This document shows positions 40,087 through 53,385 of a DNA stretch of 64,000 nt, piece by piece. A program made the position numbers and the translations under genes. This DNA comes from Sycobia sp. Sy_11 (Eukaryota > Arthropoda > Insecta > Hymenoptera > Epichrysomallidae): positions 636,001-700,000 of the forward strand of contig JACCIC010000036.1 of the NCBI GenBank assembly GCA_018907035.1, given 5' to 3'. Within the stretch, counting starts at the first letter, position 1; each line of letters opens with the position of its first letter. The notes under the pieces are model-generated. The model made no database searches and was not told where the DNA came from. It worked only from the letters and a program-made list of their open reading frames with translations.

Positions 40087-41488
40087 CGTTATAAATTAAA
40101 TTTCAAATATACTATTTTAAAGTAGCATCAATTCTTTAACCAATACATCTACTTTATTAATAAGTTGTATTATATTTTTCTATATAGTATATTGACCTAT
40201 TCTTATTTTAGACTAAGAAAAATAAATACCAGTAAATACATTGCAATTAAATTATATTTAATTATATATAGCATAGAAATAATAAAATAGATAATGAACA
40301 CAATATTCTTAAAGTGATATCTTACTTTTTAAGTACAGAAAAGCAGAGGTTTATAAATTTATTATTCCACAACTAGCCTTAAAATTTGAATATCTTATTT
40401 TAATACTTTATCTGAAATCCATTGAATAAAATTTAATTATTTTACTCATTCGTAATTCTTGATATTGATTTATTATTCAAAACCACGTCAAACAAAAACT
40501 AAACTTAAAAGTCAAAATCTCTTCAAAAGAAACATTCATTGCAAATAATGCATATAATATGTAATTATTTATCATGCATATGGGTATTTAGATTGCACAG
40601 ATTTTTTACAACGCATGCGTAGTTTACTTTGTCGTCTGCTCAAGAGAGAAAAGAGGGAGCTAGAGGGAGACTTAAACACATCTTAAACCAGACTTAACTG
40701 ACTTAAAATAGCTGAAATCTGTGTATATCCGCTTGCAAATGTGTATATTACACACATGTGTGTTATCTGGTGTTATGTCAGGTTATGTTATGTGGTGTGC
40801 GCGTGCGCTTGACCACAATATTGACAATCATTTAAATATTCTAATAAAAATGCATTTTATGATAAAGTAGTTTTGCCATATGTTTTTATTCTTTTCATTT
40901 TTATATCAATATAGCCTGCATTTTTTCCGACTTTTTGGTTCTTATTTTTGCGATTTTAAAGACTTCAGGATGATGCAAATAATTAAAACGTAATTATTTG
41001 GAGTATGTATTTACTTTTATAAAAATAAAAGAATATTTTTTTATTTTTTAATACACAATGTGCAAGGGTATAGCTATTGTTTTTATCTTTTTCTTTAGTT
41101 GTCATACCAAAAAAGTAAAGTAGATTGCGATTGGATTTTTTCGGTACCAAAAATGCAGATACTATTCAACTCAAATTTCAGTATATTTTAAACTTAATTT
41201 TAGTTTAAAATTATTAATATTAGAAAAAATAAAACCAATCTAATCTATTAAATAGTTGACAAACAAATCATTGTTTTTTCTTTCCTTAAACGCTATTGTA
41301 ATTATTCATTATCAGAATATAAACTAATAAAAATACACTGATGAATGCAATAGGTGAGATGGCAAATTTGACAACTTTATTTTAATTTTTTATTAATAAT
41401 TTGATTATGTTTGTATATAAGTTGTTTGTCAAAAGTTGAAAATTTTAACAAGATTCGAATGTAAAGAAATAATTCTTTAATTAATAAA
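40087..41488. other. Intergenic spacer between the DNAJC17 homologue and cystathionine beta-synthase
   Basis: AT-rich and without a recognisable gene. It should hold the DNAJC17-like promoter on its left side and the 3' flank of the synthase on its right. About 40,600-40,810 is richer in G and C (GTGTGCGCGTGCGC near 40795), with a small palindrome CACACATGTGTG near 40751. That is the best promoter candidate, though it is 500-700 bp from the start codon. Confidence 0.4.
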
Positions 41489-41507
41489 TTTATTTAAAAT
41501 TTTTATT
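41489..41507 (-). terminator. Candidate polyadenylation signals of cystathionine beta-synthase
   Basis: Two TTTATT hexamers on + (41489-41494 and 41502-41507) read AATAAA on -, about 190-200 nt past the synthase stop. These are the nearest canonical signals I see. A variant hexamer closer to the stop cannot be excluded. Confidence 0.35.
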
Positions 41508-41692
41508 TCACATATTTTACTTTATCAGTTTCAACATTTTTACATTTTGCTTTGTTTTTGTATAAAAAGATAAATGTCCAATCAATAAAAGTATTAAATA
41601 ACTACTAAAAAATAAGTTTCAAAAATCTATATAAAAACTATGCACAATAATGAAGAAAAGATTAGTAATTATATATGAATATATTAAAAATA

Positions 41693-43596
41693 TTAATTTT
41701 CTTCACTAAAAATAAAATTTAAGAGATCTATTTGAGTTATTATTCCTATAAGAGCACCATTGTTCTGTTCATCCAAAACAACTGCATAAATATCTTTTTG
41801 AAGAATTCGAGACAATCTTCCTAAAGTTGTTACTGTAGCAACTTTTCGATATTGTTTTATAAGAGCTTTTTCTGCAGGATCTGTTTTTTTTACTTCACCA
41901 GAAATTAAATTACTAAGAAGTTTCTGTAACGTAATAAATCCTTTAATATTGCCTTTATCATCATACATTGGCATTTGATGAAAGCCTCCATTTCGAAGAG
42001 TTTTTACTGCTTCTTCACAAGTAGATTCATTTGGAAGAATAACAGGACTTTTAAAAGGTATTTTTGATACGGGTAGGTTCCACCACCATTCATTTACTTC
42101 TGCTGGTTGTGGTGTATCCTGTAAAAAATTATTAATAATACCCATTGAATCATTGTGTAATACAAAAGATTATTTACTTACTAAGAAATTTCTGGACTCC
42201 ATCCATAAATCAGAAACAAATTTTGTCATATAATTTCGAATTCCATCTGGCAGAAGTACAACTACTCTTTTATCAGTTGTAAGATCTTTAGCAACTTGTA
42301 ATGCTGCAGCTAAAGCAGCACCACTACTCCCACCACATAGTAGACCTTCTTCCTTTATAAGTCTTCTAGCTTCATAAAAAGATTCTGAATCTTTCGTCTT
42401 AATCCATAAATCGACTACATTACGATCCAGCACAGTAGGCACAAAATCATATCTACAAAAGGAATTATTATTCTTTAATCATTTTACAAAAGTGAATTAT
42501 TAAATATAATTCGTCTATAATACACGAAAAATACCCTATGCCTTCAACATCATAGAATTGAACTGCAGAATCATTTAGTTCCTTAGGTTCTGCCAACAAA
42601 CTGCCTTCAGGATCCACAGCAACAATTTTTGTATTAGGTGATAATTCCTTGATCTTACGACCTATTCCACTAATCGTGCCTCCAGTTCCAGCACCAGCTA
42701 CCAGGTAATCAATTTTTCCTTCACATTGTTCCCATATTTCAGTTGCTGTTTGGTCATAGTGAGCCAAAGGATTTCCTGCATTTGTGTACTATAATTAAAA
42801 AAATTTCAAAACTATCCTTTCGTTGGAATTCAATTTTCAATTTTTTGAAAGCCTTTTCTAGTTGATTTGTGAATATTATATTAATGAAAATATTAAAAAT
42901 TTTGAATATTAACCTGATCTAAAATAATACTGTTAGGAATTTGCTTTTGTAATCTTTGAGATGTTGCAATGTGTCCTTCAGGACTATCCCATGCAGCTTC
43001 TGTAGGAGTGCGTACAATTTCTGCACCTAGAGCTTGAAGTGTGTAAGCTTTTTCATTAGACATCTTTTCAGGCATGACTATAATGCATTTATATCCTTTA
43101 ACAGCAGCAGCCATAGCTAAGCCAATTCCAGTATTTCCACTAGTAGGTTCAATAATTGTGCTGCCTGGCTTTAAAATGCCTTTTTCTTCAGCATCTTGCA
43201 CCATTCTAAATCCAATTCTGTCTTTTACTGAACCACCAGGATTCATGAATTCACATTTAGCAACTAGAATATTTTTTAATAATAAAATTAATAAGTCATT
43301 TCTAATAATGAAAAACATTAAAAAAAAATCATAATGACGTACACATTTCACATTTTATCCCAAGTGATTTTGGAATATTATTAAGTTTAACCATTGGTGT
43401 TTGTCCAATAGCATTGAGAATGTTTGGTAGAACTTTTCTCCGATCACTTGGTCTGAAAGAAAATAGAGAAAGAAACTATTAATAGAAAGCATTAAATGTT
43501 TTACTTATTTAAATGATACAAATAATATTCTCTAATGCATCCATATAATACTTTATTTTAAAAACTAAGATACTATTAATTTTAGAGAATTATAAC

Positions 43597-43650
<54 letters not shown>

Positions 43651-45226
43651 TTCTATGAATAAATACAAATTAGAATAATAAAGCATATTCAATATGGGCA
43701 GAATTTAACATTTTTTAATTTGCTCTCAGATATTATTTTCATAATCTTCTTTTATTTAGTATTATATTAAGTAAACATTAATATAAATTTAAAAAAAAAA
43801 ATTTTTTATACTGCTGTATTTTTCATTCTTCATTTAAATTATTGTCTCCTGCTTTTACATGTGCAAGCCATTAGTAATATTTAGAAAAAAACCGGTTTAT
43901 TAATAATGGAAAATAATGTTTGTGGATTCTGGCAAGATTTGACTGAAAATATCTTATCAATTTGCTATGTCAATAGTTCTTTATTTTGGATCAGTCGCAA
44001 GTTGATCTCCACGTTCTGTATGCATCAAATTCTAAGATGACTTGTCGCTTCATGTGGTGTTCAAGGACATTTGCTTGCCTGAAGCAGAAGTTCAGCTGAG
44101 GCCGTATCGCGAAAAATATTTAGAACAACGATCTGACCCTTGTTTGATACTCGACGAGTAGGCGATAAGTTGCTATAACTGCATTTTCATGTGAGTTGCA
44201 TATACCTGCATATACGAACAGATACGAACTCTAAGACGGGAGACGATACACGAACTTACGAACTTCGCAATGTTCGCATAAGTTTCGCACACATATGCCT
44301 TGGAAGCATGCCAAAATGCAGAGAATGCTAAAATATTTTGAGCTTATTAGTTTTATTTTCCATTAACTTTAGCGTCTATGGTTCGTTATATCGTTTTATT
44401 TTTACAACGTTCACGTATATCGCATGGTATATAGTATAGGTATTTAAATTTACCTACGCGCATATATATGTGCATTGAGCCCGCATTAAATCATGATTAT
44501 AATCTATTTAAAACGTGTGTCCAGTGTGTCGTACGTGTCAGAAACGCGGCAAATGTATTCGATGATCGACCATCGAACAAGCTCTTTAGGTATACTTGGC
44601 TATTGAGAAGTCTTTACATATACTATAGAATGTTTTCTAAACACGTGTCTCTGAGGGAATGAAAAAATGACAATAAAGGAAATCATGTTCATTTTTATGT
44701 TATATAGATGCAAATAATAGTAAGTATTGGGTGAATTAACATATGAACAACATTCACCATATGCAACAACAATATTTCATCTGGATTTAAATTGTCTAAA
44801 AACAATTTTTATTATACTATCGTGACCTGTACCCAAAATATCCAAACCAATTTTGTATATTAGACCAAATCGAAATATTCAAATCAAAAACAAACAAATT
44901 AATCATTAAGCGAATAATTATTTTAATTTATTCTAAATGTATTTATATAAGCATATAAAAGAAGAATATTTAGTTTTCTTGTTTTCAAAAATCGGCACTT
45001 TTACAAGAAAAAGAATAATGCAAACAAAGTATCTTCCTTACGCATTTCGGATAATTTCCAGTCAAGCAAAATTTATGAAAAAAAATATTAATATACAGCA
45101 TAATACGAGGTTCTGTATATATGATAACAAAACTCACTTGCTTCGATCCGTATGCGGACTATTCACAGCGTTCGGCGTCCACGTACAGCGGCTAGGTTTG
45201 TCGGGTCGTAACAATTCTTGATCCAT
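41693..45226 (-). CDS. CBS: Cystathionine beta-synthase (6 coding exons, 499 aa)
   Basis: PLP enzyme condensing serine with homocysteine to cystathionine, the first transsulfuration step. It also makes H2S. Coding exons on -: 45226-45138, 43452-43343, 43263-42914, 42788-42535, 42452-42182, 42118-41693. Phases agree across every GT..AG junction. The N-terminus is short but keeps RCTW and SPH: Cys14 and His25 match the heme ligands of animal CBS (Cys52/His65 in human). The catalytic domain shows GGSVKDR with the PLP Lys80, [11 protein letters not shown] with Asn110, GTGGT phosphate loop at 217-221 and GGSSG with Ser310 for the PLP ring nitrogen. After the linker Trp cluster (WWW near 369) come two CBS (Bateman) domains, about 375-435 and 440-497, ending [10 protein letters not shown]. 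Intron 1 is long (1685 bp) and carries a (TA)n array; the others are short. Human CBS is 551 aa. Confidence 0.95.
43599..43646. repeat. (TA)n microsatellite in CBS intron 1
   Basis: About 24 perfect TA units inside the 1685-bp first intron of cystathionine beta-synthase, about 150 bp upstream of exon 2. Confidence 0.95.
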
Positions 45227-45660
45227 TTTACTAGCTTAATCTCAAAAATATATAGTACGAAGAAATACAAGAATTTAGAGCCTTGTTAAACGTGAATTTA
45301 TATCAGGACCTTGTATACTTGCAGAGTTGACGAGTTTCGTTAAAGGAAAAAGGCGCGATTAACACGCACGTACGGCCGGCGCACGCACAGTAAATTATAT
45401 ATACATATATCGTGTTCTTCCTCTCGCTCTTGCAGCAAGAATGTGTTCTGTTCTGCTTTGCGCGCTGCGTGCGGTAGCGACACGCGTACTACACAACTGG
45501 AAGCAAGTGCTGCAGTTATAATACAGTAGCATTATAGTAGCATTATGCGGCTTTCTGAAAACTTTATGTACTACTGATAGTAGCTGATAGCCGTGCCTGG
45601 CGGGGGTAGGGGAGGGGGAAACTGCCGACACTGCTCGTACTGCCCGCAGTAAGTAATCGT
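45227..45660 (-). promoter_or_regulatory. CpG-rich upstream region of cystathionine beta-synthase
   Basis: Directly upstream of the start codon, base composition changes sharply. About 45350-45480 and 45590-45640 are rich in CG dinucleotides (for example CGGCCGGCGCACGC) inside an otherwise AT-rich region. This fits a housekeeping promoter plus 5' UTR. No TATA box or initiator can be assigned with confidence. Confidence 0.4.
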
Positions 45661-46369
45661 GTCAAATTCTAGTAAAAACCAAGCGACTTATTCTATCCCT
45701 AGTATTCCCCTAAATTGATGCCCTGTTGATACCGCCTATTACCGCCATAACAGTCACCCTTATTTGCAACTACATAAGCGATTGTACCCCTGTGAAATAT
45801 AAGATGCGATTATTGTCAAATTACTTCCTAAATTTTTTTTACAGTTTCTTATTGAAAACTTGTTTTTTAGTATATAATAAACAATTTTATTTTATAATTA
45901 GAACAATTCACAATATATACATATTCCATCTATAGTCATTTTAAAACTGAGACAGACCGCATAATAATAACTGTATGATAAAATAAAAATACCATGGACA
46001 TTTAAACCATAATGAAATTCTTTCTTAACTTTGTTGTAACCTTATTTATAAACGATCTAGAGATTATATATATATAATCTTATAGATATACGAGAACAAC
46101 TACTAATTATATAATTAGTACATTACTTTCTTATATTATTAGTACATAAATTTCTCTATTTATTTATATCTTATTATTTCTTTAATAATTCTGTGCATTT
46201 TCAGATCATATTCTTAATATAATTTTATATTATATTTATTCGATTATTCCTAAATTTAAATAAAATAAAAAGATGTTTTTTTTAAAAAAGACTTAATTAA
46301 ATTCAATTTATTTTTATTAAATACAGGTTATTGCTTAAAAAGTCAAGAATTTTCTACGATTTCTTACAG

Positions 46370-46398
46370 TGTACTGATTTTTTAACACAATCAGTACA
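46370..46398. repeat. Perfect 10-bp inverted repeat (hairpin)
   Basis: TGTACTGATT at 46370-46379 is mirrored by AATCAGTACA at 46389-46398, with a 9-base loop. No adjacent gene gives it a role. Confidence 0.7.
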
Positions 46399-49300
46399 TT
46401 TCGTACCGGTTACGAAAAAGCTTTATTTACAAAACGAGAGGTTTACTGTCCGAGGCGAAGCCTAGGGTTGTAACAATCTTCGCCAAGAAGCCTTTCCGTA
46501 CAAGATCAGAAATATACTATTTCTTGCTCCCTCAACCAAAGCTGTAATCTTACGTGCTCGAATTCGAATTCAAGCTAGAAAGTGGAACTTCTTATAACTT
46601 TTCCAGTTTAGGTTTATTGCTTAAAAAATTGCTAAGACAATCAAACAATTCTATAAGAATTTTCAGCAGTGATTTTTTCAGAGCTATGTCTTATTTCAAT
46701 CTGAAATATAAGTTTCAGGTGTTTTTCGTTCTTTTTTATACACAATAACTTGAGGGAGGCTCAGATTTGATACTACATTTAAAACACTTATATATTTTTT
46801 AACCAATGTTAGTTTTTTATTTAGTGTAGTGAAAATGTTTTTCCTGATTCTAATCTACAAACCGTACCTTCACCGCTTAATTCCGATTCTCATAAGAAAA
46901 AATATAGAACTTATCTAGTACGATAAGACTTCTTTATGAACCTCTTTATGATCCTCGACTTCACCTCGTGCCGAAAACCTCTTGTTTTAATAAAAAGTTT
47001 TTAAATAAAACCTTCTCGTACTCGGTAAGCAATGTACTATTTCTAAGGTAAATGCGCATAATTAGACCTTCCATGCCTGCTTCGAGTGTGAAAGTATGTG
47101 ATTCCCACATTCTGACTCATAATATAGAAAGTAATTAGTTTGCTCACTTATTGCGTAAATCAATTTACAATCCTCTGTAGTGGAAGAATCGGAACAAAGA
47201 AAAAGGGCCCAAGTTTCAATAATAAATCAAATTAATGTGAAAGAACCGAGGAATCAAATAAGCAGCATGAATGTAATAAATTTTTTTTATAAATTCTTTT
47301 CCTTTACATAAGTGGCATTATCTACAGCTTATCGTATGCAATTTTTTATAATTGTAAGCGAGCTCTGTAAAAAAAAAATCATTCGAACACGTGATAATAT
47401 AACTTTTAATGTGAAGAACTTACTAACATTAATTATACCTTTTAATACGTTAAAAAATAAAAATGCTTCCGCAAATAACGGACCATAAAGAAATTTACTA
47501 AATTAGTAAACTATTAAATTGAGGCCTTTGTTGATAAGTTAGAATTACTTAGAGCTGGAAGACGATTGAATAATTAAAGGCATTTAATTAAACTTGCATG
47601 TAAATTTATGCGATTATTTTATGCATACTTTCAATTCCTTATTTAGCGTATAAGTCTTATTGGTTAATAAGTTAAAGTTTGCCCTATCAAACCATTGTAC
47701 TATATGACAGATTTACCTACATGTAAAATAATGCCAAGTCGTCCGTTTTTTAAATGGGGTGTAGATTGTGCAGTACTCATTTTTCTCAAGGAAAAAACTC
47801 GCCAAAACATATATTTTTATATTTGTTTATTTTTTTGCTAAAGTAGTGTATAGAGTACGCTATAATAGAATAAAATCGATTTCAAAACTTCAATATAATA
47901 TAGATGTATGTATATAATATGATATTACAAACTTAATTATGTTTTAATTGTACGAAACTTGACTCTTGCTAAAATAAGTTTATTTATGTAAATGAACATT
48001 TTTATATTAATAATTATTTAGAGACACCACTAATTTACTTGTGATCAGTATTTTTCTTTTTTGTATTTTTTATTGTCTTTCAAATGACTCCTTTATTCAT
48101 ATTATTAAAAGTTATATTTAGTTGTACATAAATATTTGTTTGGAATTATTTCGAACCTTATGAAATTAATGCATCACGTAAACAGGCCCCAACTAGCACT
48201 TCGATACGCACATGCACGCTACATTGCAGATATGTATTCAAGCCCTGATTTGCGTGCTCAAGAAATTTCTGCTCATATACAGTTAGACTTCCCGTTTAGA
48301 CCTCGCTTTTTAAGGAACCTAGTTCGACATGTACAAGTTCGCAGTCAATTGCCCAAAAGCTGAACGGACATTTGTGCAACATAATGAGCAAATGGGAGAC
48401 CAGAGTGAATTATTCATTGATTAAACTTCAATGTGTTCGGGTATAATTTATATAATGATACATCATGATAATTTATGTAATAACACAGAATTTATGTAAT
48501 GATAATCATCATTAGTGCATACGTTTATACATGAATATCAAATGACTTCGACGAATAAACAAAGTTATGAACCTACAATAATCGGAACCTTCAAATTTGG
48601 GTTCAATAATTTAACGAGAAGCTTGTTATATTTTGACCATGTATGAAATCACACAATACGATATTCATTAAGAAAAGTAGTTATGTGAATTACATAATAT
48701 AAAAAGAATCGTGTATTTTCTAGAAATATAAATATTCTAAAAATTTAAGATTTTTGATTCTCTTGTCATCTTAAGTATTATCGATACTATTTGAATAATT
48801 CTTCAACAATATAATAACTCATAATAACTGAGTTAACAAGAAATATTTGTTATAAGTCGGTTGATCTGAAACAACTAGTTTACTATACAAGTGTAAAGGA
48901 ATGCTTTTACGGCAAATGTTCATAGCGGAGAGGTATCCAAGTTTCTTTTAGTAATACCACGTCAAAGTGTATACTGTACAAAAGGGTAAAAATCCGTTGT
49001 TTGCATGTGATCGTTAAGCCAATCTAGTGATAACGACAGATGTAGAATAGTAAAGACTCACAAACTTTATAGCAGGTTGCCAGATGAGCTCCAATTAGAT
49101 ACACTACACTATTAGTCTTGTCGGTAGTGCGATAAGATTTGCAATAATTATTATACACGAATTGGAAAGTAATATATAGCTCTGAAATAATTTCTAATAA
49201 AATCACAGCCCTCAAACGAAATCTAATAACCAAATTAAAGATGATACCAGGCGAAAGGAATGGTTAATTTAATACACTTTATCACAAAATTCGATTTGAG

Positions 49301-49743
49301 TTGAGAATAAGTGGATTAGTGCAAATTAGAGATAGTTAAGATAAAATTATTATAGGCCAAGTATGAAAATATGCTTGCCCATCTACTCGTTTTATAAAGT
49401 TCACTATTGAAAATTCGCCACGAAAAATAGAGACAACAGATACGTTGTTTGGTTATCTTTCAAATTCAATGTGGTAGATTTTAGAAAATTACAATCTATT
49501 GAAATTAAACGATGTTATGCTTTTGAAGAAAGTCTTCCTGTACATATACATTCAAGAGAAGAGTGCAGACATATCACGGATGCATATGTTACGTTATATC
49601 GCATGTCATCAGTTTAAGAAAAGGAGCCGAACGATTATTTTCGCCATCACCACGGTAATCAAATGATCCAGCGCGATTACTAAGGTGCTTCTTTGATATT
49701 ATTAATAATTTAGTATTATTGAATATTTGCTCACACTAAATAC

Positions 49744-49746
<3 letters not shown>

Positions 49747-49780
<34 letters not shown>
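49747..49780. repeat. (TA)n microsatellite
   Basis: Perfect TA run. Confidence 0.9.
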
Positions 49781-49781
<1 letters not shown>

Positions 49782-51437
49782 CGCTTTAACAATAAGTTCA
49801 AATTTAATCCAAATTATTCACCCATTTTCTGAGGCTCAGAATATTTTTTGACAACTTTTGTATCGAGCTTTCTGGTACTTGCCGTTCACTGGATTCTGTT
49901 GAGAGTTTTTAATGGAAATTAGTTGTCGAAATACACCGACATTATACAAATTTTGAGTAGAGACGCGTAAGAACTGCTCACAACTTAGCTGATTCATTAT
50001 CAATAGATAAGCTTATGGTGGAATTCTCTAAAGTGGAAAATTTCCAAAATTATTCCCGGCTTAAGGGCGCTTATTGACTTTGACAGCCAGAGGCGGATGA
50101 ACCTTTAAGCTTGTTAATACCAGAAATAGAATTACGACGATTCCCGTAGCAGACAAATTTTCATATCTGACATCTCTATCCGACATCGTGAGCAATTTTA
50201 TAATAACACAGAGTTTCAGGTTGGGAAACTCATAATGGTGATATAATTCATGAGGCAACAAATCATGTTTTATCAATGTATTGCGCGGTGTTGTGTTTCT
50301 GGATATTCCTATAAATTAATAGTTTAATAATCCCGCAATGAATCTTTAAAGATACTTGTCACAATTATAGACAGTATTGAAATGTGGAAAGAGGATAGCA
50401 AAAAATTTTTTTGCAATCTCCAGTCGATTCCGTAAATGTCAGTCCTACTTTATAAGAGGTATCAAAAAACTTAATTAAAAAAATTAATTTAAATGCTTAT
50501 TTTTCTAAGTTTGAATATTGTGCTTCCATATTCCAGTAACTGCGAATTTCATTGTATAAACTAAAAATCTAGTTTGGTAAAAAGAAAGAACCCCATAACA
50601 GATCTTTGGAAAAATATCACTCTATAAATTTTAATAAAACTTTGTGAATATCTTCACTGGAGCATGATCATAAAAATTTCTCAAGGCCGTATATCAATTG
50701 AAGTGAGACCGTTTTTGCTGTACATGATTTTCAAAGCCACCATTTGAAATTACTTCAACTGACGTGACAAACTACGAATATTCCATTTATGAGTTATAAT
50801 TTTTTTGGCATACTTATTACACTGTGAAAAGTAAATACATTCATCAGAATTTAAGTATCAAAATTCACAAAAATAAATTCATTTCGTATACTAAGATTCA
50901 TCTCGGCATGTCCTTATTAAAAGCGTGAATATTAGAAGCACTTAACAGATATTAGCCAAATGAAGAAATTAATTTATTATTCACATGATTCACAAGATGT
51001 ATATAAAATGGAAGACTTAGAAGTGTAAGCATCCTCTCATGAAGAAATTTCTCCATAAGAGAAACAGTTATTTAAATAAATCGAAAAACAGATTTGATCT
51101 ATGATTCCATATTTTTAAAGAATAATTTTTTTTAATAAAAAATTTATATTATTCTTCACAAAGTTACTTTATTCTAATGCTTTTTATATACAATGTTGTA
51201 TAAATAAGTCACGCTAATGGAGTGCCTACTGACGAGTTATGTATCAGATGGTGAAAGAATCATGTTCTGTTTTACTGATGGTCATTGTAACAAAAGAAGC
51301 ATTCAAGAATTTTATTGAAAAGACGCGTGTATTTTTTGTCATAAATCCAAAACATATTTCATACTATATATTTTATTCTTAAAATTCATATTGAAATAAA
51401 AACCATTGATTAAGGGATCGACGGAGAGTGAAAGACA

Positions 51438-51480
51438 TAGAGAGACAGAGAGAGAGAGAGAGAGAAAGAGAGAGAAGCGC

Positions 51481-51516
<36 letters not shown>

Positions 51517-51536
51517 GGAGAGAGTGTGTGTGTGCG
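51438..51536. repeat. Imperfect (GA)n with (GT)n tail
   Basis: GA array with AAG and AGCGC interruptions, ending in a short GTGTGTGTGTG run. Confidence 0.9.
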
Positions 51537-52672
51537 TGGAAGGGAGAAACAGAGAGAGCCTTAACTGCAATTTAATAATTTATCAAAAACTCTTTAATCT
51601 ACAAAGAACATTTAGTTTTTATAACTGTAAAATGTACACCAAGAAGATTTTACTACTTCAAGAATTTAGAGAATACGACTAGATCACGATTTTTTCATTT
51701 TTAACTCATTAGAAAGTAGTAAATGAAAGGTAAATGCTTAAAGAGAATGAATAGATCTCAAAAGACAAAAATGTAAAACTCATAAGAAGTAAGAGTTAAG
51801 TAGGTGTTAAAACTAAAACTAAAATTGAGCCAAATAACAGTCCTTTTTTTATTTTAATAAAGCAAGGTGCGACCTTTAATTGTTTTTATATATGTATCGC
51901 ACAATACGTACCACGAGTAGTAAACTCGTAGGAAGAATTGCTCTCTCAAAGGCTCGAGCGTCGCGATGTGAATCCCGCTGAGATTCGAGCGTCTGCATGC
52001 AAATCTCGATGAATTAAATAATGAACGAATTCACCTGTAATGGCAAGAGCCTTCTCGCGAAATGTGTTAGAGCAATAAGGAGAGGAGTACTATATGTCCA
52101 GATAACCTATGGATTTTCGAACTATATATTTCGACTATTAAAAATCGTTTTCTTTCTTGATCCCTCATCTCTTTTCGTGAGTAAACACAGGCGCATTCGA
52201 AAGAATGTAAATCTCATATACAATATCTGTCGAGAATATCGAGTTGTCATTATTTGAAGCGAGAACATTTACTTATTTCATAAATCCAATTTAATATTCT
52301 AAATTCTGGGAAATAAAATTATTAAATAAATTAAAATATAAATATAATATTTATAACAATAAACTTTTTACATTTTCAAGAAAAATTTTAAAAACCATCA
52401 TTTTTATAGTTTCTTGATAAAAAATTTAATTTTGGAAAATCCATTACGACATTTTTGATCGGCATACAAACAAACATAAATATGTAAAGTCGGGTTGGAT
52501 ACTTTTCTTAAGTTTATACCATTGTTTTCGGTCTATTATAAAAAATTTTTTTTGGAAATTTAGTTTGATAAAAACAATTTATTGATGAATCTAGCCATTA
52601 AAACTACATTCAATTAGTAAAATCGATTGACTCGTAAGGACGTTTCGTAATCATACACGAATAACGCAGGCA

Positions 52673-52676
<4 letters not shown>

Positions 52677-52720
<44 letters not shown>
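52677..52720. repeat. (TA)n microsatellite
   Basis: Perfect TA run followed by CACATATATA. Confidence 0.9.
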
Positions 52721-52728
<8 letters not shown>

Positions 52729-53385
52729 TAAATGTTGTATGTAACTTTTGCATGAATTGTTTTGATACGAGCGATCGCCACAAAGAATTTGCTAACATAT
52801 CTGTTGGTTGATTTTTATCTCTTAAACTTTTCATCGGTGGTTTCGCTTGGGAGAAAGAAAATATCTGACGAGATAAAAAAATTGATAATATAATCACTCC
52901 CTGCATTGTTTCTTATATGTTATATTTGAAGATTAATTGCATAATCTAGTATTTTGGTTTGAAAACATCAAATGAATGAGATAACCCACATTAATGGAAA
53001 AAATTAACGTTTTTATCTTTTTCATATATTTCAATACGGGTGAAGTTAGTGATTTAGCTCGCGAGGCAATTTATCGCCAGGCGAAGTGAGGAAAACATCT
53101 CAGGAGTTAAAAATTAACTTTATACAAACAACAACATATTCGGCTGACAAAAGAGGGGCTAACGCAAAATCTGTGAAGTAACATGGAGCACAAGCCTATG
53201 GGAACGTCGTGCACATCCCCGGCAGATGAAAAAACGAGTTATCGATCGATAAAAACAAGAGAGAAAAACTGTTTGAATACGAGACTCATATGAGATTTGA
53301 ACACGATTTTGGCGGTTGATCGCTCTTGAACGTTTTTGCAGTTTTGAACTTTCTATGTAAATTAATATTATATTGCACAGTAACT

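Larger units (their letters stand above)
45661..53385. other. Gene-poor AT-rich DNA right of cystathionine beta-synthase
   Basis: No gene recognised in nearly 8 kb. It holds the hairpin at 46370, (TA)n at 49747 and 52677 and (GA)n at 51438. A 75-codon frame at 48136-48363 on + has unusually balanced composition for this region but no known family. Confidence 0.45.

Noticed and set aside
46430..47260. Mixed-composition stretch that at first looked like an rRNA fragment
   Set aside because: No conserved rRNA core word could be found on either strand.
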